Assembly (NCBI RefSeq): GCF_030345795.1
Contig: NZ_JAUALB010000001.1
Coordinates: forward strand, 1,669,001-1,733,000
Source: Micromonospora sp. WMMA1363
GTDB lineage: Bacteria; Actinomycetota; Actinomycetes; Mycobacteriales; Micromonosporaceae
Direction: 5' to 3'
DNA: 64,000 nt
In this document: piece after piece, positions 1-8,218 of the stretch
Position numbering within the stretch: the first letter of the stretch is position 1
How the letters are laid out: the number at the start of each line of letters is the position of its first letter
The notes under the pieces: generated by a model
The model's database searches: none
The model's input: only the letters and a program-made list of their open reading frames with translations
Told to the model about the DNA's origin: nothing
Position numbers and translations under genes: made by a program

Positions 1-659
1 GGCGAGAGGATCTCGACGCCCGCCTGGGTGAGGTCGCCGAGGCCGGGCTTCCGGCTCATCAGGTACACCTTGCCGCCGGACTTCTCCTTGACGATCCGGG
101 CCTGGGCCACCAGCTCCTCCACCGTGGTCGGCGGCTTGGTCGCGTCCAGCCCGTACCGGCTCAGCAGCTCGGAGTTCCAGTAGTTGACGTCCGTGTTGAG
201 GTACCACGGGTAGCCGTAGACACCGGTGTGGCCGGCGAACTCGTACGCGGCGACGCCGCCGGCGACGTACTCGTCGCGGAGCTTCCCGTCGGCCCCGGCG
301 ACGTCGAGCAGCAACCCCTGCTCCGCCAGGGGCAACGCGAAGTCCGGCGGAAGGTTCGTCACGTCGGGCAGCTGGCCGCTGGCCGCCTGGCTGAGCACCT
401 TCTCCGAGTACCCGTCGCCCGGCTGGTCCAGCCACTCGACGGTCACGCCCGGGTGCTTCTCCTCGAAGCCGTCGATCACACCCTGCAGGTAGTCGGTGAA
501 CTTGGGCTTCAGGGCCCAGGTCTGCAGGGTCACGGTGCCCTTGATCTCGCCGGTGGTGGTGACCTGTTCGTCGCTGGAGTCCGTGCCGGACAGCCCGCAT
601 CCCGCGAGCACCGTCAGCACGGCCGAGGACAGGGCGAGTCCGGCCAAGCGTGTTCGCAT
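1..659 (-). CDS. Sugar ABC transporter substrate-binding lipoprotein (3' end beyond window)
   Basis: Extracellular solute-binding protein of the family-1 type, which captures a sugar or oligosaccharide outside the membrane for an ABC importer. The ATG at 659 opens a signal peptide ending in a lipobox (LAGC near residue 20), so the mature protein should be lipid-anchored. The readable 219 residues contain the family's usual 'LPDV' and 'YGYPWYLNTDVNYW' blocks of a mannose/maltose-type binding protein. The frame is still open at base 1, so the C-terminus and any permease genes lie outside the window. It diverges from the LacI regulator at 854, with a palindromic operator between them, so it is probably repressed by that regulator. 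The substrate is not readable; the neighbouring GH5 enzyme suggests a plant beta-glycan. Confidence 0.85.
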   Translation of the reverse strand, partial: MRTRLAGLALSSAVLTVLAGCGLSGTDSSDEQVTTTGEIKGTVTLQTWALKPKFTDYLQGVIDGFEEKHPGVTVEWLDQPGDGYSEKVLSQAASGQLPDVTNLPPDFALPLAEQGLLLDVAGADGKLRDEYVAGGVAAYEFAGHTGVYGYPWYLNTDVNYWNSELLSRYGLDATKPPTTVEELVAQARIVKEKSGGKVYLMSRKPGLGDLTQAGVEILS

Positions 660-743
660 CTCTACTCCCGCTCGTAGCTGTGGTCAGCCGGCAACGCGTG
701 TCGGGTCGGGCGTGTCCGGTGCGCACAGGTGATGTGGTGGTGG

Positions 744-755
744 TAAACCGGTCTA
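744..755. promoter_or_regulatory. Candidate LacI-family operator 1 (TAAACCGGTCTA)
   Basis: A 12-base near-perfect palindrome (one mismatch to TAAACCGGTTTA) lies between the divergent binding-protein gene and the lacI-type gene. An almost identical site occurs at 1887-1898. LacI-family proteins bind such even palindromes with a central CG. Assignment to the adjacent regulator is inferred. Confidence 0.55.
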
Positions 756-853
756 GTGCACGGACTATCCCCCTGGCTAGAATCGCGTGTCAAGAGTCGG
801 CGGACCGATCGTCGCCTGTTTGGTCCCCCCACACGGACGGAGAACGACACCAG

Positions 854-1885
854 ATGCAGCGACCGACCATCGCCGACATCGCCAAGCGGGCGGGGGTGTC
901 CAAGGGCGCCGTCTCGTTCGCTCTCAACGGCCGGCCGGGCGTCAGCGCGGCCACCCGGGCGCGCATCCTCCAGGTCGCCGAGGAGATCAACTGGCGTCCA
1001 CACAGCGCGGCCCGGGCCCTCGGCGGCGCCCGAGCGGACGCCGTCGGCCTGGTGATCGCGCGCCCCGCACGCACCCTCGGGGTGGAGCCCTTCTTCGCCC
1101 GTCTGCTCTCCGGGCTGCAGGCCGAGCTGTCCAGCCAGTCGATCGCGCTGCACCTGATGATCGTCGAAGACAGCCAGGCGGAGATCGACACCTACCGGCG
1201 TTGGGTGTCCGAACGCCGGGTCGACGGCCTCGTGCTGATCGACCTGAAGACACACGACCCGCGCATCGCCGTGGTGGAGCAGCTCGGGATTCCGGCGGTG
1301 GTGGTCGGTGGACCGGGCAGGCACGGCCGGGTGCCCTGCGTGTGGGCCGACGACCGGGCGGCGATGCTCGCCGCGGTGGAGTACCTCGCCGCCCTCGGGC
1401 ATGCCCGGATCGCACACGTGGCGGGGTTGCCGGAGTTCCAGCACACCCAGCGGCGGGCCCGGGCGTTACGGGACGCCGCCGCCCGGATGACACTCCCCCG
1501 CGCCAGGTCGCTGCACACCGATTTCAGCGACGCCGAAGGCGCGGCGGCCACCCGCAAGCTGCTCTCCGGGGCCGACCGACCGACGGCGATCATCTACGAC
1601 AGCGACCTGATGGCGGTGGCCGGGCTCGGCGTCGCGCTGGAGATGGGGGTCGCCGTTCCGGACGACTTGTCGATCATCTCGTTCGACGATTCGGTGTTGA
1701 CCCAGCTCACCCACCCCTCGCTCACCACGCTGTCCCGCGACACCTACCTGTTCGGGGTGCAGGCGGCGCAGGCCCTGGTGGCGGTGTTGGCCGATCCCGC
1801 GGCGGCGAGGAACCACAAGACCGAGACACCCCGGCTGACGGTGCGGGAGAGCACGTCTCGAGCACCCGCCGGCGCGTGCGGGTGA
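854..1885 (+). CDS. LacI-family transcriptional regulator
   Basis: 343-residue repressor. The N-terminus is a canonical LacI helix-turn-helix (PTIADIAKRAGVSKGAVS, residues 3-20) followed by the hinge (residues 45-60), then a periplasmic-binding-protein-like effector domain to the end. The ATG at 854 is chosen because the family's HTH starts two residues in; longer upstream starts would add a non-homologous tail. It lies between a divergent sugar-binding lipoprotein gene and a downstream GH5 glycosidase, each preceded by the same palindrome (744-755 and 1887-1898). The simplest reading is a local repressor of a glycan-uptake and degradation regulon that may also regulate itself. The effector sugar is unknown. 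Confidence 0.88.
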   Translation: MQRPTIADIAKRAGVSKGAVSFALNGRPGVSAATRARILQVAEEINWRPHSAARALGGARADAVGLVIARPARTLGVEPFFARLLSGLQAELSSQSIALHLMIVEDSQAEIDTYRRWVSERRVDGLVLIDLKTHDPRIAVVEQLGIPAVVVGGPGRHGRVPCVWADDRAAMLAAVEYLAALGHARIAHVAGLPEFQHTQRRARALRDAAARMTLPRARSLHTDFSDAEGAAATRKLLSGADRPTAIIYDSDLMAVAGLGVALEMGVAVPDDLSIISFDDSVLTQLTHPSLTTLSRDTYLFGVQAAQALVAVLADPAAARNHKTETPRLTVRESTSRAPAGACG

Positions 1886-1886
1886 G

Positions 1887-1898
1887 TAAAGCGGTTTA
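1887..1898. promoter_or_regulatory. Candidate LacI-family operator 2 (TAAAGCGGTTTA)
   Basis: Palindrome starting 2 bases after the lacI stop codon and 31 bases before the GH5 start. It differs from site 744-755 at two of twelve positions. This position suits repression of the GH5 gene separately from lacI. Confidence 0.55.
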
Positions 1899-1929
1899 GA
1901 TCTCGTACCGAGTACCGCACGGAGGACGC

Positions 1930-3192
1930 TTGACCATCGACCACTCGCCGAGCACCCGAAGGGTTCGCCTCGGCGCCAACTACGTGCCGTCCGACGGCTG
2001 GTTCTACAGTTGGCTCGACTATTCGGCCGACGCGGTACGCCGTGACTTCGAAGACCTGGCCGGCATCGGCCTGGACCACGTACGGGTCTTCCCGATCTGG
2101 CCGTGGATCCAGCCCAACCGGGCGTTGCTGCGCCAGCGACCGATCGACGACCTGCTCTCGTTGATCGACGTGGCGGCGGAGTTCGACCTCGACGTCGCGG
2201 TCGACCTGCTCCAGGGTCACCTGTCCAGCTTCGACTTCCTGCCGTCCTGGGTGCTCACCTGGCACCAGAGCAGCGTGTTCACCGACCGGACGGCGCGCGA
2301 CGGCATCAGCCACTACGTCCGACGGGTCAGTGCCGAGATCGCGACACGTCCCAACGTCTTCGCCATCACCCTCGGCAACGAGGTCAACAACCTCTGGCCC
2401 GCCAACACCTCGACACCCGCCGCCTCCCGGCACTGGGCCACGGAGCTGCTCGAGGTGGTCCGGGCCGCAGCGCCCACCGTGCTGTGCCTGCACTCCGTGT
2501 ACGACGACGCCTGGTACGCCCCCGACCACCCCTTCCAGCCCGCCGACGCGGTCGACCTCGGCGACCTGACCACCGTGCACTCCTGGGTGTTCAACGGCAC
2601 GTCCCGCATCGACGGGCCACTCGGGCCGGCCAGCACCTCCCACGCCGACTACCTGGTCGAACTCGCCGCCGCGAGCGCACCCGACCCGCACCGCCCGGTG
2701 TGGCTACAGGAGGTCGGTGCGCCCCGACCGGACGTGCCACCCGAGCACGCCGCCGAGTTCGTCGCGCGCACCCTGGACACGGTCGCGCCGAACCCGGCAC
2801 TGTGGGGTGTCACCTGGTGGTCGTCGCACGACATCGATCGCCGTCTCGCCGACTTTCCCGACCGGGAATACGATCTGGGCCTGTTCACCGTCGACCACCG
2901 GCCGAAGCCGGCCGCACTCGCCTTGGCCCAGTTCGCCCGCGGCGCCGCGGCCGAGACGGCCCCGGCTCGACCGGCGGTGGTGTGCCCGATCGAACCCCGC
3001 CGGGAGCCCGCGCGGCGCGCCGAGATCGCTCCAGGTAGCGAGTTCCACACGGAGTGGGTGAGGGTCCGTCAGACCGGTCCCACCGCGATCGTCACCCCGG
3101 ACAGAGCCGCGGACGGCGACTACCTCGCCGCCCGCGACATCGGCCCCGTGCCCCCGACGGACGCCGCCCAGCCGGCGACAGTCCACGCCTGA
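1930..3192 (+). CDS. Glycoside hydrolase family 5-type enzyme (beta-mannanase/cellulase-like)
   Basis: 420-residue TIM-barrel glycosidase of clan GH-A. The acid/base glutamate is E151 in the strand-4 motif LGNEVNNLW and the nucleophile is E261 in WLQEVGAP. Other clan landmarks are GANYVPSDGWFY at the N-terminus and WWSSHD near residue 300. The TTG at 1930 follows a strong GGAGG at 1920-1924, which decides the start. No signal peptide is seen, so the enzyme is probably cytoplasmic and acts on imported oligosaccharides, which suits the adjacent binding protein and LacI regulator. About 100 C-terminal residues after the barrel are proline/alanine-rich with no clear domain. Exact specificity cannot be read from sequence. 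Confidence 0.8.
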   Translation: MTIDHSPSTRRVRLGANYVPSDGWFYSWLDYSADAVRRDFEDLAGIGLDHVRVFPIWPWIQPNRALLRQRPIDDLLSLIDVAAEFDLDVAVDLLQGHLSSFDFLPSWVLTWHQSSVFTDRTARDGISHYVRRVSAEIATRPNVFAITLGNEVNNLWPANTSTPAASRHWATELLEVVRAAAPTVLCLHSVYDDAWYAPDHPFQPADAVDLGDLTTVHSWVFNGTSRIDGPLGPASTSHADYLVELAAASAPDPHRPVWLQEVGAPRPDVPPEHAAEFVARTLDTVAPNPALWGVTWWSSHDIDRRLADFPDREYDLGLFTVDHRPKPAALALAQFARGAAAETAPARPAVVCPIEPRREPARRAEIAPGSEFHTEWVRVRQTGPTAIVTPDRAADGDYLAARDIGPVPPTDAAQPATVHA

Positions 3193-3260
3193 GGAGCGCG
3201 ATCCTGGAACGCAGCACCTCGTCGGGCACCCGGACGTGGCCGTTGGGGCGGGAGGTCCAG

Positions 3261-3404
3261 GTGGTCTACCTGGTCTACCTACCCGAGGCTCCGGCCACGA
3301 CCGGCCGGATCGACCTCTCCTCGCAGCATGCCACCAAAGTCGGCGTGATGCTGGTGGTCGGCATCGTCCTCACGACCCTCGCCGGCGTGCTTGTGATGCG
3401 CTGA
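3261..3404 (+). CDS. Possible 47-residue single-pass membrane protein
   Basis: A GTG at 3261 preceded by GGGAGG (3250-3255) opens a short frame ending at 3404. Residues 27-45 form one hydrophobic segment (VGVMLVVGIVLTTLAGVLV) after a short polar stretch. It lies just downstream of the GH5 gene on the same strand. I do not recognise the family; it may be a real small protein or the tail of a lost gene. Confidence 0.3.
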   Translation: MVYLVYLPEAPATTGRIDLSSQHATKVGVMLVVGIVLTTLAGVLVMR

Positions 3405-3555
3405 ATGCTCATGCGGGCCGCCGCCCGCCCCGCCTCGGGGCCCTGGCCAACGGCCGGGCGCGTCGGAGCTTGGCGACGGCGGGGGGTCGCGGCACGGAAT
3501 TCGGTTCGTGCGGTTGGATTCAGGGTGTTGCCCTGTCCTGGCTAGGAGCGCCCTG

Positions 3556-5348
3556 GTGAATCCGTATCAACAGCTTACTGACCTTGACCTGCCGACCCTG
3601 CAGGTGTTGGAGGCGGCTCTGGCGCTGGGTGGCGTCGTCACCGAGACTGATGTGTCGACATTGGTTGGCGCCGACGCAGCACCGTACCTGCGACGTGCCA
3701 GCGATGCGGGGCTGGCCGCGCGGCTGCGGAGCCGGTACGAGGTGAACGACGTCATGTGCGAGGTCTTCGCCCGTCCGCTGGGTGTGGGCCCGCCGGCTGG
3801 GCAGCTCGCCGCGGTGTTGAGCGTCGACGACCTGAAGGTCGTCTCGGGCAACCTGGGGCTGCCGACGAAGGGCCGCAAGGCGGACCTGTTGCGGGCAGTG
3901 ACGGAGTTCTTCCTCGATAGGGACAACGTGCACGGGCTCGTCAAGCGGATGCCCGCCGCGACGCGGGCGCTGTTGGCGGAGGTTGAACGCGATGGTGGAC
4001 GGATCCGGCACCACGGCGGCGGCGTCGCGCACCGCAGCCGGTATCCGAGCCGCTATCGCCGGGTACATCCGCTGGACTGGGCCGAGGAGCGCGGGGTGGT
4101 GTACCGCGTGACCTGGGAGGACCATCAGCTGGCGGGTCAGGTCGCGCTCGCCTTGCGAGGAGCGGACTACCGGGCCCCGTTCCAGCCACAGGAACCCCGG
4201 TCGCCTGGCGACAACCGAAACCCACGGCAGTGCACCGCGACGCCCAGGCGCAGGGCATCGCCGTGGTCGGGCTGTTGTCGGCGCTGCTGGACGGGGCTGG
4301 ACGGGAGCCACTGGCAACGGTCAAGGCCGGCGGCGTCGGCGTGCGCGAACTGACTCGGACGGCGAGGACGCTGGGCGTGACGGTTTCGACCGTGCGGCTG
4401 CTGCTGGCGGTCGCCGAAGGGGCCGGGCTGGCCGAACTCGGCAACCGTGTCATCCCGACGGCCGGGTATGACCGCTGGCTCAAGCTCGGTCTCAACCATC
4501 GGCTGGCGGTGATCTTGAAGGCGTGGCGCGAACTGGGCTATCTGCCGTCGTCGCAGACCGGGCCGTGGGTGCCGGACCACGACGACGCCCGGTCGACACA
4601 CGCCCGGCTGCTCGCGCTGCGGGCGTTGGGCAACCGGGCGGCGACGGACCCCGAGCAGGCGGCGCACTGGCTGTGGTGGCGGCAGCCGCTGGCCTTTGGC
4701 GGTGCCACCGTGGCGCACGGTCTGCTGGAGGAGGCCACGACTTTGGGAGCTCTCGGCGCGGGCGCGACCAGCCCAGCCGGACAGGCGCTGCTGGCCGGCG
4801 GGGACATCGTCAAGGCCATCGGTGACCTGGGTGAGGTCGCCCGCACCGCCCGGCTGCAGGCGGACCTGACCGCGGTCGTGGTCGGAACGCCGAGCCCGGA
4901 GCTGGCAGAGCTACTCGCTGCGACCGCCGTCGTGGAGTCCCGCGGCGTGGCGACGACCTGGCGCTTCAACCCCGCAGCGGTACGTGGCGCGTACGACGCA
5001 GGCTGGACCGAGCACCGCCTGACAAGGGCCCTGACGAAGATCGCCGAAGGGGGACTGCAGCAACCGCTGGTCTACCTGCTGTCCGACGTCGCCCGCCAGC
5101 ACGGTTCGATCCGGGTCGCGCCCGTGGCCAGCACTCTGGTCAGCGACGACACCGCGTTGTTGGCGCAGATCTGCGCCGACAAGCGACTGGACAAGCTCGA
5201 GCTGCGTCTACTCGCCCCGACCGTGCTGGCCAGCCAGGCCACCACGGCTGACACGATGGCTGCCCTGCGCAAGGCCGGCTTCGCCCCACGCCAGCAGGCC
5301 GCCGACGGCCGCGACGTTGTCGAGCGCGTCCGCCGCCACCGCGCCTGA
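3556..5348 (+). pseudogene. Helicase-associated (XPB/Ssl2-like) domain protein, broken by one frameshift
   Basis: The GTG at 3556, eight bases after AGGAG, opens a frame matching actinobacterial helicase-associated proteins (N-terminal winged-helix/SAP-like part, C-terminal Helicase_C_3-type region). The first frame carries about 215 family-like residues to 'FQPQEP' near 4198. Homology then resumes at 'WRQPK' in the +2 frame and runs to the natural end at 5348 ('VVERVRRHRA'). A single-base indel in the CCCCGG run near 4195-4203 explains the break. The two frames together would give about 597 residues, in the family's usual range. It may be a genuine pseudogene or a sequencing error; both halves otherwise look conserved. 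Confidence 0.75.
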
Positions 5349-5568
5349 CGTTCGGGAGCACGGTCCTGGGCGTTGCCCGTGGCAACCGCACTTGCCGGCG
5401 ACCACGTCGCCTGGTCACACCACCGACCGGGATCACGGCATGACGCTCAGGCTCCGGTGTCGGTCGCACCGGCGGCATGGCCAGCGCGACGTCCGAGTCG
5501 GGGGAACAGGCGGCACGGATGGTGCCCGCACGATCTGACGCCCCTCTCCCGGACGATGGCGGACCCGG

Positions 5569-5691
5569 GTGGCGGCAGCCCTGGGGCCGGGTTTCCGGTG
5601 CCTCGGCGACCTGCAGGATCCGGAGGCGTTCCGGTCCTGGCTGGTGGCGATCACCATCCGGCAGGTACGCGACTGGGAACAACGCCGACGC
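5569..5691 (+). pseudogene. Remnant of an ECF sigma factor (region 2)
   Basis: A 40-residue stretch (LGDLQDPEAFRSWLVAITIR) has the sigma-70 region 2 signature seen in ECF factors, but no region 4 follows and the upstream half is missing. It ends in a short tandem repeat (CACCGCCACG, about 2.8 copies near 5691-5720). Interpreted as a deletion scar of a sigma-factor gene. Confidence 0.5.
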
Positions 5692-5723
5692 ACCGCCACG
5701 CACCGCCACGCACCGCCACCGCG

Positions 5724-5903
5724 CCCGCCGGCGAGCTACCGTTCCGGGCGGTGGCCCTGATCCGGGCGCACCTCACGCAGACCGTGGTGCTGTGCCGGGG
5801 TCAGCAGACCTCCGGCGTGAGCCCGCAGCTCAAGGCATTCACCGAGCGGATGCAGCAGACCCGGACCGCCGAACTGGCCGAACTGGCCGAACTGGATGGC
5901 TGA
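5724..5903 (+). pseudogene. Remnant resembling the C-terminus of a DUF305 protein
   Basis: About 55 residues (VVLCRGQQTSGVSPQLKAFT, then ERMQQTRTAEL) resemble the second half of DUF305 ferritin-like proteins, where a long helix with 'aQ..Ei..m' follows the metal-binding part. The N-terminal half and the conserved HHxQ are absent. The end contains three tandem GAACTGGCC units (5871-5897). Probably a decayed fragment joined to the sigma remnant. Confidence 0.35.
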
Positions 5904-6222
5904 GCCGCGAGCCGTTCGGCACCGTCCTGGCCGCGGCGGCGCGCACCCACTCATCTGGGGCGCGCTGGTGGGTCTCGTGCTCAGCGGAGCCGCGCTCGGC
6001 CCCGACACCTCCTCCGGGCTGGTCCGGATCAAGCTCTGCGCGGTGCTGGTGGTCGGGCTCAACGGGCTGCTTCTCCGCCGCGCCGGCGACCGGATCACCG
6101 CCGGAGACGGGCACCCACGCTGGACCGCGATGGTCCCCGGCGCCGTCGGAACCGCAATCTCCCAGCTCGGCTGGTGGACCGCCACGTTGATCGGTTTCTG
6201 GAACGCCCATCCGGGCGGCTGA
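5896..6222 (+). CDS. Small membrane protein of unknown function (possibly truncated)
   Basis: 108 residues with three hydrophobic segments (about residues 19-34, 44-60 and 82-102). The first 18 residues are basic and look unlike a natural N-terminus. As it follows gene debris directly, it may be the C-terminal half of a larger integral membrane protein. I do not recognise the family. It converges on the permease gene ending at 6294. Confidence 0.4.
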   Translation: MAEPRAVRHRPGRGGAHPLIWGALVGLVLSGAALGPDTSSGLVRIKLCAVLVVGLNGLLLRRAGDRITAGDGHPRWTAMVPGAVGTAISQLGWWTATLIGFWNAHPGG

Positions 6223-6230
6223 TGCCCGTT

Positions 6231-6262
6231 GGCCCGCGCGGGCCGCAGGCCGACATCGGCCG
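6231..6262. terminator. Two adjacent palindromes between convergent genes
   Basis: GGCCCGCGCGGGCC (6231-6244) and GGCCGACATCGGCC (6249-6262) can each form short hairpins between the + gene ending at 6222 and the - operon ending at 6294. There is no T-tract; this is the actinobacterial I-shaped style. Confidence 0.45.
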
Positions 6263-6293
6263 GATGAGAGAGTGATCACCGGGCCGGGGCCGG

Positions 6294-7199
6294 TCAGCTC
6301 TTGACCGAGCCGGCCATGAGCCCGCCGATGAACCAACGGCCGAGCAGGACGTACACCAGCAGGGTCGGCAGTGACGCGATCAGGGCACCCGCCATGGCTG
6401 CGGCGTAGTCGGGTGACTGCGCCCCGGCGAGGGCGTTGAGTGCGATAGTGACCGGTCCGTTGCGGGTGTTCGACATGAAGATCGCGAAAAGGTAGTCGTT
6501 CCAGGCCGAGGTGAACTGCCAGATGACAGTCACCACGAAGCCCGGCGCGGAGAGCGGCAGGATCACCGAGACGAACGTCCGCAGCATCCCCGCGCCGTCG
6601 ACCCGGCTCGCCTCCATGAGCTCGGCCGGCACCGTCGTCGCGTAGTAGTTGCGAAAGATCAGGGTGCAGATCGGGATGCCGTAGACGCAGTGCACGAAGA
6701 CCAGCGTCGGGATGCCCGGTGGCAGCCCCATCTCCTGCACGACCTGCCGCAGCGGGATCATGACCGCCTGGTACGGGATGAACATGCCGAACAGGATCAG
6801 CGTGAACACCACGTCGGCGCCCGGGAAGCGCCACCGCGACAGGACGAACCCGTTGGCGGCGCCGAGGACCGAGGAGATCACCGCCACCGGAACGGCCAGC
6901 TCGAAGGTGCGGATGAACGACGGCCGTAGCGCCGACCAGGCCTTCTCCCAGGAGGCGAACGTCCAGTCCGTCGGCAGGTTCCACTGACCGTTGACGCCGA
7001 TCTCCCGCCCGGACTTGAGGCTGGTGATCACGAGGACGTAGGCCGGCATGAGCACCACGATCAGGAAGACGAACAGCAGCGCGTACGTGACGGCCCGGCC
7101 CGCGGGCGAGCGCCGGTTGATCCCGCCGCGCGACGTGCGGCCCGGCCGGCCGGCACTCACCCGTGCGTCGGTCGTGGGCGTGACGGTGCTGGCGGTCAT
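6294..7199 (-). CDS. Carbohydrate ABC transporter permease (MalG type)
   Basis: 301-residue inner-membrane permease with six hydrophobic segments. The EAA loop that docks the ATPase is at 'ELMEASRVDGAGMLRTFVSV' (about residues 195-214). The ATG at 7199 overlaps the stop of the upstream permease by four bases (ATGA), indicating translational coupling. It follows the MalF-type permease and binding protein in one minus-strand operon. No ATPase gene is present, so a shared MsiK-like ATPase is likely, as is common in actinobacteria. The cargo is probably a glycoside regulated by the divergent ROK protein. Confidence 0.9.
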   Translation of the reverse strand: MTASTVTPTTDARVSAGRPGRTSRGGINRRSPAGRAVTYALLFVFLIVVLMPAYVLVITSLKSGREIGVNGQWNLPTDWTFASWEKAWSALRPSFIRTFELAVPVAVISSVLGAANGFVLSRWRFPGADVVFTLILFGMFIPYQAVMIPLRQVVQEMGLPPGIPTLVFVHCVYGIPICTLIFRNYYATTVPAELMEASRVDGAGMLRTFVSVILPLSAPGFVVTVIWQFTSAWNDYLFAIFMSNTRNGPVTIALNALAGAQSPDYAAAMAGALIASLPTLLVYVLLGRWFIGGLMAGSVKS

Positions 7200-8155
7200 G
7201 AACGACGCTCCACCCGGTTGTTGTAGACGAGGTAGGGCACGATCACCACGGCCACGAGCAGCAACAGGATGACCGAGATCGCGGCGGCCTTGGCGTAGTC
7301 GCTGGTGAGGAGCGTCTGCCAGACGTACACGGCGGGCACCTCGGTGATCCACTGCGCGCCGGAGACCGACATGATCAGGTCGAACATCTTCATCGACATG
7401 TGACCCAGAATGATCGTCGCGGAGAGCGCGGTCGGCGTCAGCTGCGGGAAGACAACATGCCGGTACAGCTGGTAACTGGAAGCGCCGTCCACCGCTGCGG
7501 CCTCACGCAGCTCAGCCGGGATGCCCCGGAAGCCGGCCAGGAACAGCGCCATCACATACCCGGAGAGCTGCCAGATCGCCGGCAGGGCCATGGCGGCCAT
7601 CCCCCAGTTCGGGTCGGTCCACCACGGATTCTCCAGGAACGTGAGACCGAGATCGTGGAAGATCCGGTTGAGGCCGCCGGCCTGGTCACCGGTGCCGGAG
7701 TTCAGTAGCCACCGCCACACCACGCCGGAGGCGACGAACGACACCGCCATGGGGAACAGGTAGGCCGCGCGGAAGAAGCCCTCGCCGCGCACGCCCCGCT
7801 CCAACAGGAACGCCCACAGCAGGCCCATGAGCAGCGCCCCGACCATGAACACGACGGTAAAGATCAGCAGGTTCCGCAACGAGTGCACGAACCGGCCGTT
7901 GATGTCCTCGGTGAACAGGTCGGTGAAGTTCCGCAGGCCGACGAAGCCCTTGCTGCCCAGGGCGTCGTGCTCGTCGCTCAGGGACAGCTTGACGGTCCAG
8001 CCGATCAGGCCGTAGACGAAGATGCCCAGCAGGATCAGCGAGGGTGAGAGCAGCAGCAGCCCTGGCGCCCAGCGTTGCATCCTGGCCCGACGGGCGGCCG
8101 CGCTGCGGCGCCGGCGGGCCTGCGGCGGGGCCGGCGGTGCGGTACTGGTGGTCAA
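7196..8155 (-). CDS. Carbohydrate ABC transporter permease (MalF type)
   Basis: 319 residues; an Arg-rich cytoplasmic N-terminus (residues 13-28) is followed by six membrane segments. The EAA motif is at 'ELREAAAVDGASSYQLYRHV' (about residues 218-237). It pairs with the downstream permease to form the translocation pore. A 16-bp perfect hairpin separates it from the upstream binding-protein gene and may lower expression of the permeases relative to the binding protein. Confidence 0.9.
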   Translation of the reverse strand: MTTSTAPPAPPQARRRRSAAARRARMQRWAPGLLLLSPSLILLGIFVYGLIGWTVKLSLSDEHDALGSKGFVGLRNFTDLFTEDINGRFVHSLRNLLIFTVVFMVGALLMGLLWAFLLERGVRGEGFFRAAYLFPMAVSFVASGVVWRWLLNSGTGDQAGGLNRIFHDLGLTFLENPWWTDPNWGMAAMALPAIWQLSGYVMALFLAGFRGIPAELREAAAVDGASSYQLYRHVVFPQLTPTALSATIILGHMSMKMFDLIMSVSGAQWITEVPAVYVWQTLLTSDYAKAAAISVILLLLVAVVIVPYLVYNNRVERRS

Positions 8156-8173
8156 CGGTCCTCCATCAGGGAC

Positions 8174-8207
8174 GCGCTGGGGTGGGCCGTGCGGCCCACC
8201 CCAGCGC
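8174..8207 (-). terminator. Intra-operon hairpin between binding protein and permeases
   Basis: A perfect 16-bp inverted repeat (arms 8174-8189 and 8192-8207) with a two-base centre lies between the binding-protein stop (8219) and the MalF-type start (8155). Placement inside the operon suggests partial termination or protection of the 5' mRNA segment. Confidence 0.6.
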
Positions 8208-8218
8208 AGCCGTTTGTG

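Noticed and set aside
228..677. Plus-strand open frames over the first binding-protein gene.
   Set aside because: They are antisense to a well-supported lipoprotein gene with signal peptide and family motifs.
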